Made by a program: the position numbers and the translations under genes | Assembly (NCBI RefSeq): GCF_008040165.1 | Contig: NZ_VRUR01000002.1 | Location: 930,001-994,000, forward strand | DNA length: 64,000 bases | Source of the DNA: Flagellimonas hymeniacidonis | GTDB taxonomy: Bacteria; Bacteroidota; Bacteroidia; Flavobacteriales; Flavobacteriaceae | Direction: 5' to 3' | Shown here: piece after piece, positions 17,641-25,672 of the stretch | How positions within the stretch are numbered: the first letter of the stretch is position 1 | Layout of the letters: every line of letters starts with the position of its first letter | Notes under the pieces: model-generated | Databases searched by the model: none | The model's input: only the letters and a program-made list of their open reading frames with translations | Told to the model about the DNA's origin: nothing

Positions 17641-18942
17641 TTGCGTAGCCATCGTTCCTTTTCAACGCCCTCTCATTTAGCATATAAAAACGCTTTGTTG
17701 GAATGGTCAAAATCATATGATAAAATTGTATGGTTAGACAGTAATGAGCATGTGAACAAGTACACCTCTTTTGATGCAATTCTTGCCATTGACGGACAGA
17801 CCGATAAGTCTAAAAAATGCTTTAAAAACACCGATGAAGTAATAGATTTTATCGATAATGAGAATGATTGGCTGTTTGGTTATCTTTCATATGATTTAAA
17901 AAACGAGTGGGAAGACTTGGTTTCGAAGAATTATGATGGCCTGGATTTTCCTGAAATCCACTTTTTTCAGCCAGATAAAATTATAACCGTAAAGGAGAAA
18001 AAAATCACCTTTTTATATCTGGATAGCATTTCTGATGAAATAGAGAAGGACTATAAGGAAATTCTGGAAATTGTACAGTCAAAAGAAAAAAAGAACACGC
18101 ATTTTCAATCTATCCGTATAAAACTCAGAATCCATAAAGATGCCTATTTTGAGAAAATAAAAAGAATGCTATGGCACATTCACAGAGGAGACATTTATGA
18201 GGCCAATTTTTGCCAGGAGTTTTATTCGGAAAATACCAATATTGACCCATGGGAGACTTATCGACATTTAAATATGATTTCTACTCCTCCCTTTGCTACT
18301 TTTCTTCGGTTGGAGGATAAATACCTACTATGTGCGTCACCAGAACGCTATTTAAAAAAAATAGATCAAATGGTTGTATCACAGCCCATTAAAGGCACAT
18401 CGGCTAGAGGAGAAAATGAAAAGGAAGATGAAGAATTTAAAATTGCGTTGCAAAATGATGCTAAGGAAAGGGCAGAAAATATTATGATTACGGATTTGGT
18501 TAGAAATGACCTTTCTAAAAGTGCATTAAAAGGTAGTGTAACAGTAGAGGAATTATGCAAGGTGTATACCTTTGAGCAAGTTCATCAAATGATTTCTACG
18601 GTTGTTTCAAAAGTGCCAAAGGGTAAAAACCCATTTGAACTGATTAAAGAAACCTTTCCTATGGGTAGTATGACGGGAGCTCCTAAGATTTCAGCAATGA
18701 AAATAATAGAGGAGTTGGAAGAAACCAAAAGAGGACTTTATAGCGGAGCGGTTGGTTATTTTGATCCTAAAGGAAACTTTGATTTTAATGTGGTGATACG
18801 GAGTATTTTATATAATGCTTCCAGAAAATATGTTTCCTTTTCGGTAGGTAGCGCCATAACGGCAAAATCGGATACAGAAAAGGAGTACCAGGAATGTTTG
18901 CTCAAAGCCAAGGCCATGAGAAGTGTTTTGGAGCAGCGCTGA
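17641..18942 (+). CDS. pabB: aminodeoxychorismate synthase component I-type protein
   Basis: A 433-residue chorismate-binding enzyme that aminates chorismate for p-aminobenzoate and folate synthesis with a PabA glutaminase partner. C-terminal chorismate-binding motifs are clear: GDIYEANFCQEF, LLCASPERYLK, SQPIKGTSARG (with the catalytic Lys of the PIKGT type characteristic of PabB), ITDLVRNDLS and FPMGSMTGAPKISAM. The only plausible start is TTG at 17641; no early in-frame ATG exists and the first residues already resemble flavobacterial homologues. Adjacency to tilS is common in Flavobacteriia. The PIKGT lysine favours PabB over TrpE. Confidence 0.88.
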   Translation: MRSHRSFSTPSHLAYKNALLEWSKSYDKIVWLDSNEHVNKYTSFDAILAIDGQTDKSKKCFKNTDEVIDFIDNENDWLFGYLSYDLKNEWEDLVSKNYDGLDFPEIHFFQPDKIITVKEKKITFLYLDSISDEIEKDYKEILEIVQSKEKKNTHFQSIRIKLRIHKDAYFEKIKRMLWHIHRGDIYEANFCQEFYSENTNIDPWETYRHLNMISTPPFATFLRLEDKYLLCASPERYLKKIDQMVVSQPIKGTSARGENEKEDEEFKIALQNDAKERAENIMITDLVRNDLSKSALKGSVTVEELCKVYTFEQVHQMISTVVSKVPKGKNPFELIKETFPMGSMTGAPKISAMKIIEELEETKRGLYSGAVGYFDPKGNFDFNVVIRSILYNASRKYVSFSVGSAITAKSDTEKEYQECLLKAKAMRSVLEQR

Positions 18943-18964
18943 TGTTTATTAGTATTTTAGCCAA

Positions 18965-20272
18965 GTGTTAGAAGAGTTCAATAAGGAAATAAAAGACCGT
19001 TTTTCTTTTTTGCAAAAAGCGAGCCTGCTCGTGGCGTGTAGTGGAGGAGTGGACAGCGTGGTCTTGACTCATTTATGCGTCAAATCCGGATTTAAAATTA
19101 TTTTGGTACACTGTAATTTTAATCTGCGGGGTAAGGAGAGCGATGAAGATGAGCAGTTTGTGCGTAGGCTTGCGAATCAATTTAAGGTTGAGGTATTAGT
19201 AAAATCTTTTGATACCAAACACTATACTCAAAACCATAAGGGGTCCATTCAAATGGCGGCAAGAACACTGCGATATGAGTGGTTCGCGCAACTAGCAGCA
19301 GAAAGGAAAATTGACTACATTTTAACCGCACATCATTTAGATGATAGTTTGGAAACCTTCTTGATCAATCTCTCAAGGGGTACGGGAATCGATGGTCTCT
19401 CAGGCATTCCAGCCCAAAATGATAAAATAGTTCGACCACTTATTGGTTTTTCAAGAGCTGAGATTCTTCAGTATGCCAAAAACGAAAATTTTAGTTGGAG
19501 GGAGGACAGCAGCAATATGGAAAGCAAGTATTTGCGCAACAAAATTCGCTTGGAAATTGCACCTAAACTTAAAGAACTTCAGCCTGCTTTTTTAAAGAAC
19601 TTTAAACAAACACAGGTTCATCTAGAGCAAACTAATTCCTTGATTAAAAATCATATCAACCAAGTAAAGGAAAATCTGTTCAAGGAAAAAAATGGTGTAA
19701 TTTCTATTGATATCGAAGCACTATCAGCGCTAAAACCACAAAAAGCATATTTGTACCAGCTTTTTAAGGAATATGGATTTAAAGAATGGGATGATGTGTA
19801 CGGACTTTTAACAGCAATGAGTGGGAAAGAGATACACTCCACAACCCATAGATTGGTAAAGGACAGAACGGATTTAATTTTGTCAACAAAAGAAACAAAA
19901 TCCCGACAGACATTTCTAATCGAAAAAGATGAATTAAAAACTACAATACCTATTCCTTTGACTATTGAAGAAGTCGAAATCATGGAAAAAGGAGCACCAA
20001 ATGTGGTTTTTTTGGATAAGGAAAAGTTAAACTATCCGTTAATATTAAGGAATTGGCAAAAAGGCGACTATTTTTATCCATCTGGAATGAAGGGGAAAAA
20101 GAAGTTGTCAAAATTCTTTAAAGATGAGAAAGTTGATGTGCTTTCCAAAGAAAAACAGTGGTTGTTATGCTCAGGCGAGCATATTGTTTGGGTAATAGGC
20201 AGAAGGTCAGATGAGCGATATAAGGTTGATGATTCAACTAAGAATATTTTAAAAATTACATGTTCTGTATGA
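18965..20272 (+). CDS. tilS: tRNA(Ile)-lysidine synthase
   Basis: A 435-residue cytosolic enzyme that converts C34 of the AUA-reading tRNA-Ile to lysidine. The PP-loop ATPase motif SGGVDS is at residues 26-31, with HCNFNLRGKESDEDE and LTAHHLDDSLETFLINLSRG downstream, then the EDSSNMESKYLRNKIR segment. A C-terminal TilS substrate-binding domain (about 355-430; LRNWQKGDYFYPSGMKGKKK) completes the full-length architecture. Translation starts at GTG (18965). The stop overlaps the dsbD start (ATGA). Confidence 0.94.
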   Translation: MLEEFNKEIKDRFSFLQKASLLVACSGGVDSVVLTHLCVKSGFKIILVHCNFNLRGKESDEDEQFVRRLANQFKVEVLVKSFDTKHYTQNHKGSIQMAARTLRYEWFAQLAAERKIDYILTAHHLDDSLETFLINLSRGTGIDGLSGIPAQNDKIVRPLIGFSRAEILQYAKNENFSWREDSSNMESKYLRNKIRLEIAPKLKELQPAFLKNFKQTQVHLEQTNSLIKNHINQVKENLFKEKNGVISIDIEALSALKPQKAYLYQLFKEYGFKEWDDVYGLLTAMSGKEIHSTTHRLVKDRTDLILSTKETKSRQTFLIEKDELKTTIPIPLTIEEVEIMEKGAPNVVFLDKEKLNYPLILRNWQKGDYFYPSGMKGKKKLSKFFKDEKVDVLSKEKQWLLCSGEHIVWVIGRRSDERYKVDDSTKNILKITCSV

Positions 20273-22248
20273 GGTATTTGTTACTACTCTTAGGTTTCTT
20301 TTTTGCATGCTCTACTGTTCAAGCACAATCTGATGATGACCCTGCTCTTTGGTCGCATGAAGTGAAGCAGCTATCAGACACGGAATACGAACTTGTCTTT
20401 AAAGGGAAGATTTTTGAAGGATGGCACGTCTATTCCCAGTATACGGCTGAGGGCGGTTCTTTACCAAGTGAGTTTACTTTTGAAAAAGCAGGAGAAGAAT
20501 ATGAATTACTTGGAAAAACTGAAGAGAGCGAGACGATTACGGAATACAGCGACGTTTTTGAAGTTGACGAAACTTTTTTCAAGAAAGAAGCCATTTTTAC
20601 TCAAAGAATTAAGCTCTTAAGTCCAGAGGTTTCACAGATATCTGTTAACCTATTCTATCAAATATGTAAAGAAGTTTGTATTCCAAAGGATGAGCTATTT
20701 CAAATTTCGTTAGATGGAAATGCTTTTGTTGCCGCAGAACAGACTGTGGATGAACGCAGTCTTATCCTTGGGTCATCATTAAAGTTGGATTTAAAGAACA
20801 AAGCACTTTTAAATCAAGGTGATTTTGAAAATTTAAAAGGGGGGTCCAATCTCTGGATGATTTTTGGTCTGGGCTTTTTAGGGGGGCTTATCGCGTTATT
20901 GACACCATGTGTTTTTCCAATGATCCCACTTACAGTATCTTTCTTCACTAAGCAAACCCAACAAAAGTCGAAGGGAATAGGGAATGCCATATTATATGGC
21001 TTCTTTATTGTATTGATTTATTTTTTATTGAGTTTGCCCTTTCATTTGTTCGATTCTGTAGATTCTCAAATTCTAAATACCATTGCCACCAACATCTGGC
21101 TTAATATAGTCTTCTTTGTCATTTTTGTGTTTTTTGCTTTTTCCTTCTTTGGGTATTATGAGTTGACCTTACCAAGCTCATGGGCCAATAAAATGGATGC
21201 GGCATCTTCCAAAGTGGGAGGAGAGTTAGGAATATTCTTTATGGCGTTGACGCTTGCCATTGTTTCCTTTTCATGCACAGGACCCATTTTAGGAGGTCTT
21301 TTAGGAAGCACCACCTTGGCGGAAGGCAATGTGGCCATAAATCTTTCAGCGGGAATGGTAGGCTTTGGATTGGCTTTGGCGCTTCCATTTGCCTTATTTG
21401 CGCTATTTCCTGCATGGCTAAATTCCTTGCCAAAATCTGGAGGTTGGATGACCACAGTGAAGGTCGTTTTAGGATTTTTAGAATTGGCACTAGCATTTAA
21501 ATTTCTTTCAAATGCAGATTTGGTTGGAAACTGGGGTATATTCAAAAGAGAAATATTTTTGGGCATTTGGATTGTATTGTTTGTATTGTTGGCACTTTAT
21601 CTTTTCGGTGTATTCAGATTTCCGCATGATGGTCCAAAGCAAAAACTTTCACCCACCCGAAAATTTATCGGATTGTTAAGCGTAGCTTTTTCTGCATATT
21701 TAATATTAGGGCTGCTTAACATTACCAACTTGAAATTGCTAAGCGGCTTTCCTCCACCAGATTTTTATAGTGTAAAAGAAACAAAGAGTGACTGTCCATT
21801 AGGCCTGGATTGTTTCAAGGACTTTGAAGAGGGGGTGGCCTATGCACAAGAAGTAAATAAGCCGATTCTTTTAGATTTTACAGGTTGGGCTTGCGTAAAC
21901 TGCAGAAAAATGGAAGAAAACGTATGGAGCGATTCCAAAATATATCCATTGCTTAAGGATGAATACGTGCTTATTTCATTATATGTAGATGATAGGAAGG
22001 AACTTCCTGAGCGGGAGAAGTTTGATTTTAAATACGATTCCGGAAGAATAAAGACTATAGAGACCGTTGGTCAAAAATGGGGAACTTTTCAAACCATAAA
22101 CTTCAATGCAGCCTCCCAGCCATACTACGTGTTACTTTCACCTAATCTAGAAATTTTGAATGATGCTGTACAGTACGTGGACACAGAAGTGTATGAAGCA
22201 TGGCTTAAATCCGGTTTGGAAAAGTATCATCTTTCCATGAATAAATAG
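20269..22248 (+). CDS. dsbD: thiol:disulfide interchange protein DsbD
   Basis: A 659-residue protein that carries electrons from cytosolic thioredoxin to the periplasm. A Sec signal peptide (MRYLLLLLGFFFACSTVQAQ) is followed by an N-terminal immunoglobulin-like DsbD domain (about 25-150). Eight membrane helices (about 195-490) carry the paired cysteines in LTPCVFPMIP and SCTGPILGG. A C-terminal thioredoxin-like domain has C542-V-N-C545 in TGWACVNCRKMEE. The frame is open 9 bases further up, but the ATG at 20269 is preferred because it gives a clean signal peptide and an ATGA overlap with tilS. Confidence 0.93.
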   Translation: MRYLLLLLGFFFACSTVQAQSDDDPALWSHEVKQLSDTEYELVFKGKIFEGWHVYSQYTAEGGSLPSEFTFEKAGEEYELLGKTEESETITEYSDVFEVDETFFKKEAIFTQRIKLLSPEVSQISVNLFYQICKEVCIPKDELFQISLDGNAFVAAEQTVDERSLILGSSLKLDLKNKALLNQGDFENLKGGSNLWMIFGLGFLGGLIALLTPCVFPMIPLTVSFFTKQTQQKSKGIGNAILYGFFIVLIYFLLSLPFHLFDSVDSQILNTIATNIWLNIVFFVIFVFFAFSFFGYYELTLPSSWANKMDAASSKVGGELGIFFMALTLAIVSFSCTGPILGGLLGSTTLAEGNVAINLSAGMVGFGLALALPFALFALFPAWLNSLPKSGGWMTTVKVVLGFLELALAFKFLSNADLVGNWGIFKREIFLGIWIVLFVLLALYLFGVFRFPHDGPKQKLSPTRKFIGLLSVAFSAYLILGLLNITNLKLLSGFPPPDFYSVKETKSDCPLGLDCFKDFEEGVAYAQEVNKPILLDFTGWACVNCRKMEENVWSDSKIYPLLKDEYVLISLYVDDRKELPEREKFDFKYDSGRIKTIETVGQKWGTFQTINFNAASQPYYVLLSPNLEILNDAVQYVDTEVYEAWLKSGLEKYHLSMNK

Positions 22249-22332
22249 GTTTGGATTACTTGATCTAGAGATTCACCCTTTTTGGAAAAAAGCTTAACTT
22301 AGTTCCGCTAAATTAACTTAACCAAACACCCC

Positions 22333-24726
22333 GTGAAGAAGTTCAAGAAAGTACTTATAGTACTTGCCGTTTTGTTACTTGTTATAATCTTTGGTGCCTT
22401 TTTGTTTGTCAGTGGTTTAAAACCTGACTATGAAGGACAAAAAACCTTGCCTGGACTCCAGAGTGAAACGACTGTTTTTTTTGACACATATGGAATTCCC
22501 CATATCTATTCAGATAATGAAGCTGATGCTTTTCGTGCACTGGGCTACGTCCACGCCCAAGAACGTCTGTGGCAAATGGAGCTGTTAAGACGAGTTGCAA
22601 AAGGAGGGCTTTCCGAAGTATTTGGAAAAGACTTGATAGAAACAGATAAGTTTTTCCTTTCGCTTGGAATAGATGATTATACAACCGAAACGGTTTCTAA
22701 ATTAGATATGGATAGTGAAACGATCATGCTTTCCAATGCCTATTTAGATGGAGTAAATGAGTTTATAAAAGAAGGGCCAACCCCAATAGAGTTTTACCTT
22801 ACTGGATTGGAGAAAACCTCTTTTTCTCTTGAAGACGTTTATAATGCCGTTGGTTATATGGCTTTTAGTTTTGCAATGGCCCATAAAACAGACCCGTTGT
22901 TGACCAACATAAAAAATCAATTGGGAGAGGATTACGTAAATGATTTGGCTGTTGATTCGGATACCTCTACCACTTGGATTAAAACATTTAAGAATTCCGG
23001 TTTAGATTCCATTGATGTTAATATCACTGCCAGTGTCTCTCGTGCTTTGGAAAAACTTCCTGTGCCTCAATTTATTGGAAGTAATAGTTGGGTGTTGGCC
23101 CCAGAGAAGACCAAAAGCGGAAAAGTTATTTTGGCAAACGACCCTCATATTGGTTTTGCCCAACCTTCAGTTTGGTATGAGGCCCATATGAGTACCCCTA
23201 GTTATGAGAAATATGGCTATCATTTTGCTGGGGTGCCATTTCCAGTATTGGGCCATGATAGAAATTTAGCATTTGGGCTGACCATGTTTGAAAATGATGA
23301 TATTGACTTTTATTTTGAAGAAACCCACCCATCCGACAGCACAAAATATAAAACCGAAGAAGGTTGGAAAGCGTATGAGTTTGTAAACAAGAACATCAAA
23401 GTAAAAGATGGAGACGATATTGCTTTTACCTATAAAAAAACCAGGCACGGACCAGTATTAAATAATATTGCAAAAGAAATAAAAGGAGAACGTCCCATTG
23501 CCATGTCATGGATTTATACTCAAGTTAAGAATCAAGTGGTGGATGCCTTGTATGGTATTGGCCATGCAGAAAATATGAACGAGTTTGAAGCAGAACTACC
23601 TAAAATTCATGCACCTGGATTAAACGTAATGTATGGTGATGCAGCTGGGAATGTGGCCTGGTGGGCTACTGCAAAATTGTACCAAATGCCAGATAGCCTA
23701 TCTACCAAATTTGTACTGGATGGAACAACAGGGGAACAAGAACGTTTGGGTTATTTTGATTTTTCTGAGAACCCAAGTGCTGTGAACCCTCCATGGAACT
23801 ATGTGTATTCCGCCAACAATCAGCCCGACTCTATTGCTGGAATGTTATATCCCGGGTATTATTTACCTGAGAACCGTGCCATGAGAATTGTGCAATTGTT
23901 AGACTCAAAAAATGATTGGGATAAGGAATCAACCTCAGAAATGATTCTCGACGTTACTTCAACAGTAAACCCTGCTTTGGTAACAGAACTGATCAAACTG
24001 CTTGATGTGACCCACTTATCCGAAGAGCAGTTGGTACAAATAGATGCACTCAAGAATTGGAATGGGGAGTATACGCTGGAAAATACAAATGCAGTACTAT
24101 ATCATAGGTGCGAATATTATGTTTTGAAAAATACATTTGAAGATGAATTGGGTCCTGAGCAGTTTAATCAGTTTTTAAGCACGCACCTGCTAAAGCGTCA
24201 TATTGCCAAAGGCACTGGTATGTCATCTGGCAAATGGTGGGATAATGTTCACACAACCGATAAAATTGAAACCAGGGATGATATTGTATTAAAATCTTTT
24301 GCAGATGCATGGCAATCATTGATCAATGATTTTGGTACCGATTTCAGCCAATGGACATGGGACAGGGTGCATACGTTGGAACATCAACACCCTATAGGCA
24401 GCGTAGCGTCTCTACGTTCGTTTTTTAATGTGGGCCCATATCCTGTTAAAGGAACCAAAGAAGTAATCAATAATATGGCTTTTCCCTATGACAGTACGGG
24501 CTTTTATAAAGTTAATTCTGGCCCCTCAACACGTAGGATCATTGACTTTTCTGATATAGAAAATAGCATTAGTATTTTACCTACTGGACAATCTGGGAAT
24601 CCATTTAGCAAACATTACAAGGATCAAGCAGAACTTTTTGTAAACGGAGAGTTTAGAAAGATGATGATGAATAGGCAGGAAATTGAAAGCAAGGCAGAAT
24701 CCATTTTGACATTTTCCAAAGAATAG
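22333..24726 (+). CDS. penicillin acylase family Ntn-hydrolase
   Basis: A 797-residue precursor that self-cleaves into two chains. A hydrophobic N-terminal anchor or signal (VLIVLAVLLLVIIFGAFLF) precedes the alpha region with YGIPHIY and the ALGYVHAQERLWQMELLRR motif. The nucleophile is S250 in IGSNSW, after the G249 processing site. Beta-chain marks include LANDPHIGF and DRNLAFGLT. The family hydrolyses amide bonds in penicillins, acyl-homoserine lactones or peptides; the natural substrate is unknown. Translation starts at GTG (22333). A strong terminator follows the gene. Confidence 0.92.
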   Translation: MKKFKKVLIVLAVLLLVIIFGAFLFVSGLKPDYEGQKTLPGLQSETTVFFDTYGIPHIYSDNEADAFRALGYVHAQERLWQMELLRRVAKGGLSEVFGKDLIETDKFFLSLGIDDYTTETVSKLDMDSETIMLSNAYLDGVNEFIKEGPTPIEFYLTGLEKTSFSLEDVYNAVGYMAFSFAMAHKTDPLLTNIKNQLGEDYVNDLAVDSDTSTTWIKTFKNSGLDSIDVNITASVSRALEKLPVPQFIGSNSWVLAPEKTKSGKVILANDPHIGFAQPSVWYEAHMSTPSYEKYGYHFAGVPFPVLGHDRNLAFGLTMFENDDIDFYFEETHPSDSTKYKTEEGWKAYEFVNKNIKVKDGDDIAFTYKKTRHGPVLNNIAKEIKGERPIAMSWIYTQVKNQVVDALYGIGHAENMNEFEAELPKIHAPGLNVMYGDAAGNVAWWATAKLYQMPDSLSTKFVLDGTTGEQERLGYFDFSENPSAVNPPWNYVYSANNQPDSIAGMLYPGYYLPENRAMRIVQLLDSKNDWDKESTSEMILDVTSTVNPALVTELIKLLDVTHLSEEQLVQIDALKNWNGEYTLENTNAVLYHRCEYYVLKNTFEDELGPEQFNQFLSTHLLKRHIAKGTGMSSGKWWDNVHTTDKIETRDDIVLKSFADAWQSLINDFGTDFSQWTWDRVHTLEHQHPIGSVASLRSFFNVGPYPVKGTKEVINNMAFPYDSTGFYKVNSGPSTRRIIDFSDIENSISILPTGQSGNPFSKHYKDQAELFVNGEFRKMMMNRQEIESKAESILTFSKE

Positions 24727-24782
24727 CCCAATTCGCACAAGATGTTTAAGAACTATATCTCATATGTTCTTTATGATAGTAG

Positions 24783-24829
24783 AATCATCAAGATTTTATG
24801 TTAATTCTTGATGATTATTTATTTTTTTG
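24783..24829 (+). terminator. intrinsic terminator after the penicillin acylase gene
   Basis: AATCATCAAGA (24783-24793) and TCTTGATGATT (24806-24816) form a perfect 11-bp stem with a 12-base loop. It is followed by a T-rich tract (ATTTATTTTTTT). It ends the acylase transcript and insulates the surface-protein cluster that begins at 24923. Confidence 0.75.
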
Positions 24830-24922
24830 ACACTTGTTAAGTTTAATGATTATAAATAGTATTTTAGACTTAGCTAGTTTGAATAAGAATCGCCCTACCC
24901 CAAGCGGAAACCTAACATAAGT

Positions 24923-25672
24923 ATGATTTATTTTTTCAAGAAGTATTTAGCGCCAATATGTAGCTTTGGCTTTTTTTTATTGACCTATGCTCAAGAAGAT
25001 TCTCAAGAAAAGCACTACAACTTTTTTGATGATCAAGTGGGTATTGAGAACACTGGATTATATAGGGGTATTGTTTATGCGGAAAAATACAGAACCATAA
25101 ACGAGAACACACAATTCTTCCAAACTCGAGATTTTCAAAAAGGGAGTGTCTGTTATGATGGTCAGTGTTATTATGATCTTGATCTTAGGTATGACGTATA
25201 TGAAGATGAAGTTTTATTAAGACTTATCACCAAAGCGGGTGGTGGCACCTTAAAATTACTGAAAGAGCATATTGAGCGTTTTCAAATCACAGACAATAAG
25301 TTTATCCAAATTCAACCCGAGGAAGCCCCTTTGCTCAACAATCATGGTTTTTACGAAGTTGCATATGAAAGTGCCGTTTTTTCATTGTATACAAAATACC
25401 TAAAGAAAAGCTTTGAACGAAAAGATAGGAAATCACTTTACTACGAGTTTTTAGACGGAGCCAGTGAAAATGTACTCAAGTACAAAGGCAGCTATACCAC
25501 ATTTAATACCAAAAAGGAGATAGTAACCCTGTTCCCTGAATTTAAAAGAGAAATAGACAAATTTTACAATGTAGCAAGAGGCTTAAGAAAATCTAATCCA
25601 GATGGCTTCAAAATTAGTCTTGTAAAACGCATTGAAATACTACTATCTCAAACCGCAAACCAATCAAAATAA
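24923..25672 (+). CDS. secreted protein of unknown family, first gene of surface module A
   Basis: A 249-residue protein with an N-terminal hydrophobic signal (ICSFGFFLLTYAQ). I do not recognise the family. It is a clear paralogue of the protein encoded at 40009: shared stretches include the IENT-x-LY-x-GI segment, EKYR-INE, F-x-G-S-V-YDGQ-Y, KKSLYYEF and a FPEFK-EI-x-Y block near residue 215. Each copy directly precedes a TonB-dependent receptor gene; here the stop and the receptor ATG overlap (TAATG). A periplasmic or outer-membrane partner of the receptor is inferred from the conserved pairing only. Confidence 0.8.
   Translation: MIYFFKKYLAPICSFGFFLLTYAQEDSQEKHYNFFDDQVGIENTGLYRGIVYAEKYRTINENTQFFQTRDFQKGSVCYDGQCYYDLDLRYDVYEDEVLLRLITKAGGGTLKLLKEHIERFQITDNKFIQIQPEEAPLLNNHGFYEVAYESAVFSLYTKYLKKSFERKDRKSLYYEFLDGASENVLKYKGSYTTFNTKKEIVTLFPEFKREIDKFYNVARGLRKSNPDGFKISLVKRIEILLSQTANQSK

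Noticed and set aside
24827-24856. TTGACA-N18-TATAAA upstream of module A resembling an E. coli sigma-70 promoter
   Set aside because: Bacteroidota primary sigma factors use a different consensus (TTTG/TAnnTTTG), and the TTGACA partly comes from the terminator T-tract. A chance match in AT-rich DNA is likely.
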